Assembly (NCBI GenBank): GCA_030142905.1
Contig: JASJOG010000346.1
Location: 124,001-188,000 of the forward strand
Source of the DNA: Heliopora coerulea
Lineage: Eukaryota > Cnidaria > Anthozoa > Scleralcyonacea > Helioporidae
DNA: 64,000 nucleotides
Direction of reading: 5' to 3'
Each line of letters begins with the position of its first letter. Within the stretch, counting starts at the first letter, position 1. The notes under the pieces were generated by a model that did no database searches, was not told the DNA's origin, and saw only the letters and a program-made list of their open reading frames with translations. This document shows positions 1-11,200 of the stretch, piece after piece. The position numbers and the translations under genes are program-made.

Positions 1-1423
1 ACTTTGATGATTTTATCTATTAAGTTTTTCTTTTTTTAATGCAAGTCACACATAGTTTTACACTCATTTATGATGATGTCAGTAATTAATATTCATCAGT
101 AAAGACTGGTTAACTCATTGAGGAGCAAGGGCCAAAGCATTTCATTTGGGCTAATATGAGATAATTTTATTTGGCAAACTAGGGCACCATCCCCATAATG
201 CTTTAACTGCCAACTTGGTTAACCTATCAAGGAGCAAGTACTGGTATACACTTTAGCCTTTCATTCTGGCTGATGCCTGATTATTTTATTCAGCAAAGCA
301 GGATACCTGCCTCTTGATGGTTAATCACCGTTAAAGGTAAGAACTTGGCTTCTCAGGTTTCAATCCTGCTTTTAGCATTTGACCCCAGGATGATTTATTG
401 CTAACCCTTAATGATTTTAATGCATAACCTGGTCCTTAACATCATTCACATAACACAAGGCTAGGTATGACCTGATAAGAGCAGTTATTACTGCTTCCTC
501 ATGCATGTTTTCTGAGCTTGGAAAAAAATATTGGAAAACCTGAGCTTAAACAACCAGGGATTGATATCTCCCAGCTGGACAGATGTCTGCAACATTCACT
601 GGATAATGCCTCTTGTCTAATTCAAGGCTGACCTATTATTTACATGACAGCCTTAAATTAAAAGCAGATACATGAATAGTAATAATTTTATAGCATTAAC
701 ATAACAATGAAGTCTAATATTAATTATTCATAGAAGTCCCACAATGTCTTTAGACATGTTTACTGAAAACTCAGTGAGTCATAGGAGTTTATCTACCAAG
801 CACTTTTTTGTAACTATATATCCAGGCACAATGTCTTTATGTAAATTGTAAGCCTTATAATGAAGTATAAACCTCCTTACATAATATTAACTAAGTAACA
901 TTGATTCTTGTATTTTCAGTTTGGTCTATGGCTATCATGTAAATATCATGCTGGGCTTTAATACTTGTTATGTGATTACATTTCCACACAGATAAATCTC
1001 TAGACTACTACTTACAGATCAAGATAACTAAACACCTAAACTTCCCAGAAGCCTGTCTCAAACAAGACAATCAGAAAACAGCAAATAAAGTAAAATTACC
1101 ACTGGCTGAGAAAAGATTGTGACATTTCAAGCAGATATCCTTCAGCATTGTGAAGCATGTTATAGTAAATAACTGAAATTAGTCTTATTTAATAATGATG
1201 ATCCTTTAGACCAATTACCACTCATTGAAGATTTCACACTCATGAAAGATTTCTGCTCAAAATATCTGCATCTCCTCCTCATTTTCACAGCAGAATTGTT
1301 TTACATATCACTTGATTACTGCCATTCTGATTGTTTATGGCCACTCTCAATCTCTAAACATAACTTGTTCACTTCTTTGAAAGAGGTTATGCTTCAGTTA
1401 TAAAATAAGTAGAAAGTACTCAC
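1..1423 (-). other. Numb intron 4 (partial)
   Basis: Non-coding AT-rich sequence. No further Numb exon was found by eye. Apart from the diverged tandem repeat at 108-330, nothing is recognised. Confidence 0.6.
108..330. repeat. Two diverged tandem units of a dispersed repeat
   Basis: Two units of about 110 bp begin with TGGTTAAC. They share GGAGCAAG, a TTCATT..GGCT block and ATTTTATT.GGCAAA/CAGCAAAG. Related sequences occur at 41.02-41.33 kb (with a mirror copy in the right arm) and at 63.69-63.77 kb. Confidence 0.55.
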
Positions 1424-1564
1424 TGTATCACGTCTGGCACTGAAGCATTGGCACATCCACCTCCTTGATGTGCCATCTCTACTGATATAACAAAAAAGTT
1501 TTTCATTATAGGGATCAGGAGTGCAAAAGGAGACTTTTTCAATTGTTTGGTCAATCACAAGTTG
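1424..1564 (-). CDS. NUMB: Numb exon 4 (residues 96-142)
   Basis: It encodes [12 protein letters not shown] followed by [16 protein letters not shown], the core of the Numb PTB fold. The acceptor is atatttatag and the donor ACA|gtgagt. The next exon is not found between 1 and 1423, so it is presumed to lie off the window. Confidence 0.93.
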
Positions 1565-3217
1565 CTATAAATATAAGAAAATAGTTAGAAACCCCACCAC
1601 TTATATGTAAATGTTGATCATGTAAGTAACAAACACCTATGGACAAGACCAAACAATCAGTGTCCTCTTTTGCTCAATGTTGTTGAATTTTGTGCCTAGC
1701 CTTGCCAGATGATTTTCCAGACAAAAAAAAAACCCAAATATAAAATCATAATATGAGGAGAGGGAGGTTGAATGTTAACATTAAAGTAATTCATCTGTTG
1801 AAATTTGAATAAACTGTATCATCTGTTTAGTCCAAGATAACACCTTTATTAGTTCTAACGAATTATGGGAAATACAAACAGTGTTTTATTATAGTTTAGC
1901 TCAAATATGGATCTACTGTGGCGAAAGAATAACAATAATACGAAGGACAACATTCCCTAATCGTAATTTCGACCCACTTAATTAATTGACTACAGCAACA
2001 CACAGTGAAGAAACACGTGTAAACTAGCAAGCAGCTTTCACAGCTAAATAACCATTTGGATGTTTTCCTAGTTATAAATTGCTTTACCATGTGTACGGCT
2101 ATCTGTTATTTCTCTAAGTATGACGAGTCTAATTTTACAATACACTGAACGACAAACGTTTTTGATCCATTAAAGTAATTACACTGATTTTTCACATTCG
2201 AGCTTAAAATCTTAAAGTCTCCTCAACCAGTAATAAACCTGACGACGTCGTCTGCCAAAAGGTTCCAACTCAAGGCCAAAACATCAAAGAAAACAAAGCC
2301 TGTCAAAACCACCATGGCTGAAGACAAAACCCATAACAGGTTTTTTTAATTTTGCCTAAGATGTTTTCAAAACCTCATGTCAACGGCCAGTAATTGTTGA
2401 AGTCCCCTTGTACCAGTAAATCGTACTTTCTTTACTGAGATTTTTGGAAAACTCATATTTCAACAAAATCAAAAGGGGTACACACACATCTCAGCTAAAA
2501 TACTAAGATAAGATTGAATGAGACAGACAGATACGAATTACAAACACGTACGCTCAAAATATTTGTGTTTAATAGATTGACTTACCTTAGTTTTATCGTC
2601 CACCACTCGGATACAATCCTCTGTAACTAGCAAGGTCATTTTCCGACTTCGACCGCGTCTTTTCTGCAATGGTTTTACGAGCAAACGAAACATATTAAAT
2701 TCTACAGTCGAACACTCAATCAGAAACACAAACCAAGATTAATATCACGAAAGTCTATACCATTTGTTATGTCAGTGATGTTTTCATCACAGTTACAGTT
2801 ACTCGTTCTGTGACTTAGAGGCTGATTTGATGGGCCATTTGACTCCTACAACTCGATCACATTAAGAGTACTAAATATAAACCGAGAACTCACATTCTTC
2901 TTCAAAGTCTTCGCAGCTTCGCTACATATCTGTGTCCCACGCGATTCGGCCACTTCTTGAGCACCAAGATACTACAGAAAACTTTAGTTAGTCTCTTCAC
3001 ACGCGTACTAACCAACGTATTAAGCGGTTTAAAAGTCGGATATAAGTTTAAAATTGTTTCAATCTTATGTAGTACGACATGTGAGTACCTTAACGGGAAA
3101 ACTTATGCCGCCCGTTTTGACTTTATGGCTGTCGCTCTCCCACTGATGAGGACGACAGCTTTCGGGGATGTGTCTCTGTGAGCGACGAAAACTGATGGCC
3201 CGTCGAAATCGTTGCAT
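1424..3217 (-). CDS. NUMB: Numb orthologue, 5' part (PTB-domain endocytic adaptor), runs off left edge
   Basis: Numb is a cortical adaptor that inhibits Notch and links cargo to endocytosis. Four exons read in order on the minus strand: 3217-3089, 2971-2894, 2663-2586 and 1564-1424. All junctions are phase 0 with GT/AG sites, giving 142 residues. Residues 1-26 carry a basic start, a serine in the context AISFRR (position 9, matching the vertebrate aPKC site Ser7) and the motif RPHQW. The PTB domain starts with SFPVK-YLG (residues 39-46), continues with [10 protein letters not shown], then [12 protein letters not shown] and [16 protein letters not shown], all close to vertebrate Numb. The insert found in long-PTB vertebrate isoforms is absent. 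The rest of the PTB domain and the Ser/Pro-rich NPF tail lie outside the window. The start codon at 3217 gives the expected short N-terminus. Identification is strong, although Numb and Numb-like cannot be separated here. Confidence 0.93.
2586..2663 (-). CDS. NUMB: Numb exon 3 (residues 70-95)
   Basis: The acceptor is ccattgcag. The exon encodes a short basic stretch and then [10 protein letters not shown], the Numb PTB signature. The donor is AAG|gtaagt. It is 78 nt long, phase 0. Confidence 0.92.
2894..2971 (-). CDS. NUMB: Numb exon 2 (residues 44-69)
   Basis: It opens with YLG after the acceptor ttttctgtag and contains [10 protein letters not shown], the first PTB strand and helix. The donor is AAT|gtgagt. 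It is 78 nt long, phase 0 at both ends. Confidence 0.9.
3089..3217 (-). CDS. NUMB: Numb exon 1 (start codon, residues 1-43)
   Basis: It starts [12 protein letters not shown] and contains RPHQW at residues 22-26 and SFPVK at the end. The donor is AAG|gtactc. Phase 0. Confidence 0.88.
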
Positions 3218-3591
3218 TATCCTTCTTTAACCAACGTATTTCCTTCGCCTTGCACGACAAACAGTGTTTCTTACTATGGAGTATAAGAAATCTAGCAACT
3301 TCGGATATTGCGACAAGCGGAAGCTTTCAACCCAGTTAGGAATATGGGAATGACTCATCGGAGAATACACGAGTATTTACGATCGTGACGCGACGATTAT
3401 ACGAAACGTAAATCCATGGGATTCCATGAATTCCGTGGATAGGTGGATCAATTTTTTCTAGAATAAATGCGGAGCAACGAATGAACAGAGTAAAACTCCC
3501 GGTTTTAAAAAAAAATCTCTGATTTTGAGATTGTATCTAGGTTAGTGCGCATATAAGATAGAAAAGAATCGATAGAGTGATATTCTTTAAA
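3218..3591 (-). promoter_or_regulatory. Presumed Numb 5' UTR and promoter region
   Basis: This is the 374 bp between the Numb start codon and the upstream hAT insertion. No TATA box or other defined element can be assigned from sequence alone. The role is inferred from position only. Confidence 0.3.
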
Positions 3592-5766
3592 TAGGCTTTG
3601 ATAGATTGTGCTAGCTCAATTTTGGGCATAATTTGTAATTATAAGCACAATTTTCATGGTTTTTCCGAAAATAGCACTGCTAGCATAATTATCATTTCCT
3701 GCTTCATCTGAAGCATTAAATTGGTCATTTTTCTATACTGAAAGAGTTTATCATCAGAATTTACTCTTAATCGGCGACAAAGAACATAGGGATGTTTGTA
3801 GTTTCATAACCAGTCCCTACTAAGGATAACCCACCGCCGGCGGGGTGTACCGCTGTACTGCTGTGGTGCTGTTTGTTTAACAACTACGATGGCGACTTAC
3901 AGTGATGGCAGTGATTTAGAACGTGAAAACGAGGTGACAGGAACATTCAGTGGTCCAGGAAGAGCTGAAATAACCCGACAACGAACTGTGAGATCAACTG
4001 GAGGGAAATATGGAAAGAGAGGAAAATCTGATGCGAAAAATGTAAGTTTGCATGATCGTGTAGCACAATTTCCGAATGAAAATCTCACCATACGAGAAGG
4101 CAAGCTGTTTTGCAGTGCATGCAAGGAGTGTATATCAACAAAGAAAAGCATTTTAAAGAACCATATTATTTCGAAGAAACATAACACGGGAAAATAAAAA
4201 CTCTCCAAATCAAAATTGAGAGAAAGAAGTATTATTGAGGTATTTCAAGCATCCGAGAATAAACAAGTACAGGACAGTACATTGCCAATGAACGAACGTG
4301 CATTTCGTGTTGAAGTGCTTGAGGACTTTTTAAAGGCCGGTATTCCTGTTTATAAGGTGGACAAGCTTCGACCCCTACTTGAGGAGCGTGGATATCGATT
4401 AACTCATAGCACCAACTTGAGGCAGTATATTCCACTGATCCTGAAGAAAGAGGTAGATCAACTGAAGCGAGAAATTCCCTCACCATCTTGTGATCATGAC
4501 ACCCGATATCTTTCTCTCATTCCTGATGGGAGTACAAAGCAAGTGGAAGCAATTGTCATCATCGTCCGTTTTCTTGACGACGACTGGGGCATTCAACAAC
4601 GTCTGATTAAGATTGACATTTGTGAAAAGGCTGTTAATGCAGAAGGCTTGGCTCATGTTCTTAACGAGCGTCTGTCAGTCGATTATGGTATGAGAGGCAA
4701 CTCATTACTTGCAGCCATGAAAGACGGTGCTAGTGTCAATCAAGCAGCCATGGAGCGGATCAAGTTTATATTTCCCATGGTGTTCAGTGTTGTCTGCTTT
4801 TCACAGACGCTAGACAATGTAGGCAACCACTTTCATATTCTGACACTTCAGGAATTTGGCAACTTATGGATCTGCATGTTCAGTCACAGCCATAAAGCGA
4901 AGCTTTTATAGCAAGAGCAGACAGGCCGCAAACCAAAGTCCTACAGCGAGACTCGGTGGTGGTCCAAGTGGGAAGTATATCAACAACTACTGCCGCAGCT
5001 TGACGATGTGAGGAGGGTTCATTCAACAGGCAGCAGCTGAAAACATTGCCCCACAGATTATCACACAGATTCAAGATATTTTGTCTGATGAACAACGTTG
5101 GATTAACCTTCAGCTGGAACTGGCTGCTATTGTTGATATTGGTGAGCAGTTTGTAAAGGCCACATATTACTTGGAGGGGGATGGCCCGCTTGTCTTTTCT
5201 TGTTATGAGCGATTGCAGACTGTCGCTGAACCCTGCCAAGCTCCGCACTTCCCCAATGTTCGTGCAGTCTCTTCTGCGATTGTAAGAGAAAATCCTATGG
5301 AACAGGCTGCAGCATTAGAACAGAGGGCCAAGCATTCTCTCTGCTCTCGTCATGCTTCAATGACCTACAAGATCATGTCCTTGTAGATTACCTGCAAACT
5401 AGTGTTATGCTACAGTACAACAAGCGATAAGGACAGAGTTGTTGGTTAAACAGTGCGAAAAAGTATAGTATTGGCTCTGCTTGTACTACTGGCTGTTACA
5501 GTTTTAACAGTTATAACTGCTTCAAACAAATACCTGTTTTATTTCTTTTAACATGTTCAGGTTAAGTAATACCAACTTCACGACTTCTGTTACCATGTAT
5601 ACCATTTAAAGAAACAATAAAGAAGCATATGTTCTTTTGCTCTTTTTTTAGTATTATTAGCATAATTTAAAAAAACTAGCATAATTGCCGGCACAATTTC
5701 ATTAAAAGGGGAGCAGTACTAGTAGCATCATGTGTTAGTTTTACGAGCACAATCTATCAAAGCCTA
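3592..5766 (+). mobile_element. hAT-superfamily DNA transposon, near full length but defective
   Basis: The ends are perfect inverted repeats over 21 bp beginning TAGGCTTTGATAGATTG. The element is flanked by an 8-bp target duplication with one mismatch (TCTTTAAA left at 3584-3591, CCTTTAAA right at 5767-5774), the length typical of hAT. Subterminal copies of GCATAATT lie near both ends. It contains a transposase relic (3889-5386). It sits about 0.4 kb upstream of Numb and may separate Numb from distal promoter sequence. Confidence 0.85.
3889..5386 (+). pseudogene. hAT transposase relic with N-terminal zinc finger
   Basis: The N-terminal reading frame (3889-4197) has a BED-like finger at roughly residues 80-100, with FCSACKEC followed by two histidines (NHIISKKH). 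This resembles the hAT-derived CGGBP1 family. An in-frame TAA at 4195 interrupts it, and the same frame continues at once to 4911 with the typical hAT stretches LRQYIPLI and AAMKDGASVNQAAMERIK. After that the frame is lost: a further fragment in another frame (5081-5386) corresponds to the middle of the protein. The usual C-terminal hATC dimerisation domain is not recognisable. Not functional as it stands. Confidence 0.75.
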
Positions 5767-6887
5767 CCTTTAAATAAAGTCAATCATATTTTTAAGTAAA
5801 ATACTCCTTCAATCAGTTCTGGATTTATGTCCTAAAAAAATTAGTGGGCGCACATCGTAAAATCTCTTTTGACTGAACTTGATAGTTTTTTAGACTCTTG
5901 GTTTCGTTGTCCACCCCGGAAGAAATTCTTTGAAGTCATTTTTATCTGTGAATTATCCATCACAATTGTCAGTTTCTGAGGAGTAAAGAATTTACTCTGC
6001 TATAAACGGGCACCAATCAATGCTGAATGTTCAAATTTTTTTATGGTTTATGTATATACACATCTACATCTACTTATACATATACATATACGTAAACTAT
6101 ACATACATACATACATACACATACATTTAGAACGTTGGTTCTAGCTCCACAAAGGATGTTGAAAATTGGGTGTGACGAACACGTGCGATCATGTGACGGA
6201 ACTACGTAAGATGGATTTCAGTCAGTGTCAGTTTACGATTAAGCCAAGCGAACAGTTGTTGGAAAGAGTGAGAGCGAGTAAAGAGGGTTTTTTGGAAATA
6301 AGAGCAATAAAGGCAGGGTTTGTTTGAATAAACTAGTGACTTTTCGTAGATCCATACCTTGGAGGCAGGTAATGTACGAAAAGGAGACAGGCAAGTGGTC
6401 TGACACTAGCGTGTGTAAACGATGGAATGTTTGGTCCACATAAATAGCGTTACAGCATTGACTCGTAAACAGGACGACCAAGAGCAAAGATGGACTCAGA
6501 AGAAGGTAGGGTCGCGAGGAGCTTAAATTTTTCTGACTTCAGAGGCGATGGGAATTTGGGACAAATTTTTACACGTATTCATATTGTATAAATGGTGTTT
6601 ATTGACTGTTCTAAAATATTTAAATATACCTAAAATTAAGTTTTCCTGTATCATTTAAAAAAATTAGCAGATTAACGTGGCACGGCAGGCAGCGTGCCCC
6701 TTACGTGGAGTGGATGTGGCAGTTGCCCCGGGTACGTCCCCTCTTGGCGCTCCTGTTCATAAATGAATAAATCACTTGAGATCTCTAACCTTCGGGTCAG
6801 GTCTGCAAAGGCTTCATTTGTGTGTCAATGCTGTCACGAAAGCTTAGATTTTCCTTCCAAATGTCAACATATATGAAGGGTGAAACT
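5767..6887. other. Intergenic, no gene seen
   Basis: AT-rich sequence between the hAT element and the next MITE. It contains a TACA/ATAC-rich microsatellite at about 6049-6125. No open frame has recognisable similarity. Confidence 0.5.
6049..6125. repeat. Imperfect ATAC microsatellite
   Basis: Runs of TACATACA and ACATATAC units with interruptions. Confidence 0.8.
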
Positions 6888-7646
6888 CAAGGGCGGAGAC
6901 AGCCCCCAAAAAGTGGGGGGGCTAATGGCTATCGGATTTAACTTAGCACAGAAGGTAAATAACTTGCAGAAGAGTTTTGGCAGGATATTGTTGCAACAAA
7001 TGTTGTAAAGCTGTACGGTTTTCATAAATTTTAGGAAACCTTTTTGATTTTCAAATTATGCAATTGCAAGTCTACGTATCTTGCAATAATTTTTTTTTAT
7101 AAAGCTTTGAAATAGAACAGAAACTCACACAAAAAACGGCGGCGGAGGCGCTAAGTGTACTACTAAATGCACGTTTTAAACATTAAAATGTCCAAAGTAC
7201 TTAATCTTTTCATCATGCAAATCCACAAATTCTTTTTCCTTTTTGTTCTTTTTTTTTCTTTCCTTTTTTTGTTTGGTAGAGACCATATATTGAACAAAGT
7301 ACGTTGTCTTTTTGCCATTGAGCTTTTGTTTACGAGGAAAACCAGGCAAAACGCGTGTTTTCTGATGGCTGGTAAATACTAGCGCGAATATTTCGGGACA
7401 TATCCACGGTCGCCTCTCCACAGTTTTAGTTTGATTGATCAATTATTACACTAATAATTAATCATTATTAGTCGGGGACATTTTTTTCCACTTGATGTTA
7501 CGCCACATTCCCTCCAGATGTCAAGATTCATTAAATATGAAAGTACAAATTTTGGGGTTTTCTGGGAGAAATGAAGGGGCTCTGTCCCTCAACTTTAAAA
7601 GTTGAAGGGCTCAAGCCCCCCTTGCCCCCCTATATCTCCGCCCCTG
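6888..7646. mobile_element. MITE with CARGGGCGGAGA ends and 5-bp target duplication
   Basis: The left end is CAAGGGCGGAGAC and the right end, reverse complemented, is CAGGGGCGGAGAT. AAACT flanks both sides (6883-6887 and 7647-7651). The interior has G-rich/C-rich subterminal blocks and no intact transposase. The same terminal style and a 5-bp duplication are seen in the 298-bp MITE of the palindrome arms. Confidence 0.65.
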
Positions 7647-7751
7647 AAACTTATGAAACTTTCGCAGATCTTTTTAACCACAAAGGTATCAAAGTCGTTT
7701 CATTCTCCGCGTTTCACATCAACTATCGCTAGTTTAACTGTTTTACGGTAT

Positions 7752-7898
7752 AATTTGGAACGTAGTTTATCTGGTTGGTCAGTTATCGCTGATCAGTGGT
7801 TGACTGTCAAAGACCTTCAAACTACTTTTTCAAATTTGGAACGTAGTTTATCTGGTTGGTCAGTTATCGCTGGTCAGTGGTTGACTGTCAAAGATCTT
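7752..7898. repeat. 81-bp tandem duplication upstream of STX17
   Basis: Two copies, nearly identical over about 65 bp, start with AATTTGGAACGTAG and end CTGTCAAAGA. They lie 370-510 bp upstream of the STX17 start codon, so they may be a duplicated promoter-proximal segment. That role is inference. Confidence 0.8.
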
Positions 7899-8264
7899 CC
7901 ACAAAGACAGATTTTTGTCGCGTCTTTTTCGCGCTTCAATTAGCTGGCGCGAAAATTGCGAAAGAAGACTGGATCCAGAGTGATGACAAAAACAAAGGAA
8001 CGAAATATGGCGTTAAGGGAATCTTATGTTTTTAACTCTTTTCTAGTTGAAATGCCAGCGTAAAACCAACAAACGACGTCATTTTTCATTGAATTTGAAC
8101 TCAAAACTCGTGTTATCCAGAGTGGCTGATCTCTACGATGCTTAGCAGCGGGACAAGCGGGTCAATATCAATAATATACAATTCCCACGTTCGTCATAGA
8201 TTCTAACCTTCAGCAATTATCATATTAAATTGCCGTTGCCTCTGGTATTCGAGTGAGTGTAGAG

Positions 8265-8289
8265 ATGGCTTCGTTCGAAAAGCGTAGAG
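8265..8289 (+). CDS. STX17: STX17 exon 1 (start codon)
   Basis: ATG followed by eight codons plus one base, then the donor G|gtaag. It ends in phase 1, so it can join either cassette A exon 2 (giving Gly) or cassette B exon 2' (giving Asp). The exon is short and was chosen on the donor and on frame agreement with exon 2. Confidence 0.7.
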
Positions 8290-11200
8290 GTAAGAATTTT
8301 AATATAACCCATCTTCAAACTTTAATTGCATTAACATTGAAACAGTAATGAGAAAATTCGTATACCTTTTATTTGCATTTGAACAGAGTTGATAAGTCCT
8401 ATTGTACAAGTATGTGCTATTGTGCTTTATTTACATATCCTTAATATAACAGAAAATGGACTGTTACGAATTAAGGTTGTTATTTTGCTAAGAATTCAGA
8501 TACACGAATATATTAGGAATAAGATTTCAGGAAAAAAAAATTAAACTGGTGTTCTGTCTTTATTTGCGTGATATCTGAAGGAGCCAACCTCTTCGAGATA
8601 TACCAGTACAACATAACAGGAAGTCATTTCCATGTTTTCGTAGTATTATTTTTCAGTTAAAGAGCCTGGTAACCTGGACAGGATTCTGTATGTTGATGGT
8701 GATGTCAAAATAGTATAAAATTGAACAAGGTTGAATGCATCTGTAGATGTACTTTCAGATTAATATGACATTTCAAGCTCCTGTTTAGGTTGGTTTGCTT
8801 CATGTTGGGAACTTGTGATGCCTTCATGTTATTTTGGTAATAATTATTTGTAAAGTTGTATTACCATGCTAAAAAGGTTCCATAATCTCTCTTAACAGGA
8901 GTGAGATACAATAGAAAAATATCTTAAACAGTTTGAATAATTTGAAAATTTCATTTTATCATGAAGATAATTGTGATTTGCATTCAAAACACTTGCAAAT
9001 TCTAATTCATTACCATTGTCCCATACATTTCTCATAAATATACTCAATTCATATGGTGCATTGATATAGTTATTATTACTTACTGTGAGGTGCTAATGGC
9101 ACAGTGCTGGTACACATGTCTCATACCACTGTGAATAGGGTTTGATTCCTGCTCCATTTAATTCTTTTATTAAACTTACCTTGTTCACATGTGAGAAGAG
9201 TGTTTTCCAGTTTAACTACCAAGTGTTGGCTATTTTCTCTTGGTATTGAGGTTTCCTCGTGTGGTAACATTGGACCTTTAGGGAGGACAGCTTAGCTAGC
9301 TGATAGATTTATCCAGTACAAATAAAGACACTTCATTAGAAGAAATGTTCCCAGTTATAAGAACTTATCTAGGTCATGGTAATTCCAGTGAACTGACCTG
9401 TCAACCCTTTGGGTGAGCTGTTGGTCCCTTGTTAATGGCTTATTAATGGCTTTATTATGATTAGTAGTTCATCCATGAGGTGACTCTTCATCTACTAATT
9501 ACAAAATTAATACATAAAAAAACATGGGTTATGTATATAAATAATCTATAACTATATGCATGCTAAAATATATTATAATATAATATAATATATAATCAAG
9601 AAGTTCTCTCTAATAGGTGGATTTTAACTTTGCTAGAGAACTGTGCAAAGTTACTATAGTTTCTGAATTCAGCAGGTAGTTCATTGAAAACCTGTGCCAC
9701 CTGATCTTGGAATGTCCCAATCTCTAGTTTGCTTGCCAGTTCTAATTTTTGTGCAGTTAATTATCTTAACTACATTTAATAATGCATTGCCCCCAAGCTG
9801 AAGGATAATCCTAGTTTTGTCATTGATATGTAGCATACCAGGGCAGCAATAGTGATAGGACTGCCACTGACATGGTACAGAACAAGCTATATGATTAGGG
9901 AAAATGCATGCATATGTATGTACATTGAAATATGAAACCTCCATAAAAATGCATGGCAGGCTATGTTCTGTGGGTATGATTGTTCTAAGTTATTGAATTT
10001 CTTAGAATTCTAAATTTAATTTATTTTAATATAATATGTTTGATTTTAACCCATGTAAAATATATGTTTGTAGCTCACTATCACCACATCAACTCAAATC
10101 TGTATAAGACAGCCTTTTTTGATTTTAATAAATCCAGTCACATGCCAGGCAATTTTATTAAATAAAAGGAAGATTCTTGCTAGCTTTCCCTGTAGTAATG
10201 CTTTGAAATTAAACTATATACAGTATACCTTGTTATATAAATCCATTCGTCCCATTTGTGGCCTTAGGAAGAATGGGTTAAACACTGCAGGCCTTTTTGT
10301 GAGCAAAATGGCATGCGTATGGTGATCTGCACATGTAAATCAACTTGTGCATGCGAATTGCAAGGGTGTTTAAATTGATCTGTTATGACTAGGAAATACA
10401 GTACCATGAAAACAATCATTTTACCTCATTCATCATGTTACTAAGGTTGTTGTCTGCACTTTAACAGTCAATCAAAACACACTTAAAACACACTCATTTT
10501 ACTGTTGGCCTAAAATGCTAAAATGAGCTGTAGATAGCTGTTCAAACAGTTCATCGATGGTGCCACCAGAGTTCTCTAACTCCAACAAAGTAAGTGCATT
10601 TGTGGTTTCACCTCATAGGCAAGGGGACCAAGTAGACATGAAGATAACCTTTCACAAGTGCGACAAATAGCATGCACAGTTTGGTTTGCATGTGTGCCAA
10701 TGTGTGTGCATGCAATTGCACACATCAAATGAAAAGGCCTGACACTGTACAGTTAAATTTGCAATTTTTCAGAATAACAACCACCTCTCTCAAAATCCTA
10801 CTGTTACTTTTCTGACAGGTAAACTTTATGCAAGTACCAGTATTACAAAGCCGTAAATTTTGTTGTATTAGATTTATGTAGTATTAAATTTTCTGTGAGT
10901 AAAATTGTTTGTTTTTTGACTAGGTGAAATGATGAAGAAAAGTAGCTCTGGACATAAGTTGCCATTAAAAAGATTTGAGCCAGCAATTTACCGATTTACA
11001 AAGATTGCAATCCCCATGGATTTGGACCGGCTTGACAGACATAGGTATAACCTGGAAAAGGTAAGGTTTTATTCTGCCATAGTACTACTGAAATGTACTT
11101 CTTTCATTTATGGTAGCAGAAACTAATTAACTTTACATTGTTCAATACTGATTACTGCTCTTATGGTAAAAATTCCAGTTGAATAGTTGAAATGCTAAGA

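Noticed and set aside
2957..3181. 74-codon plus-strand frame
   Set aside because: Antisense shadow of Numb exons 1 and 2.
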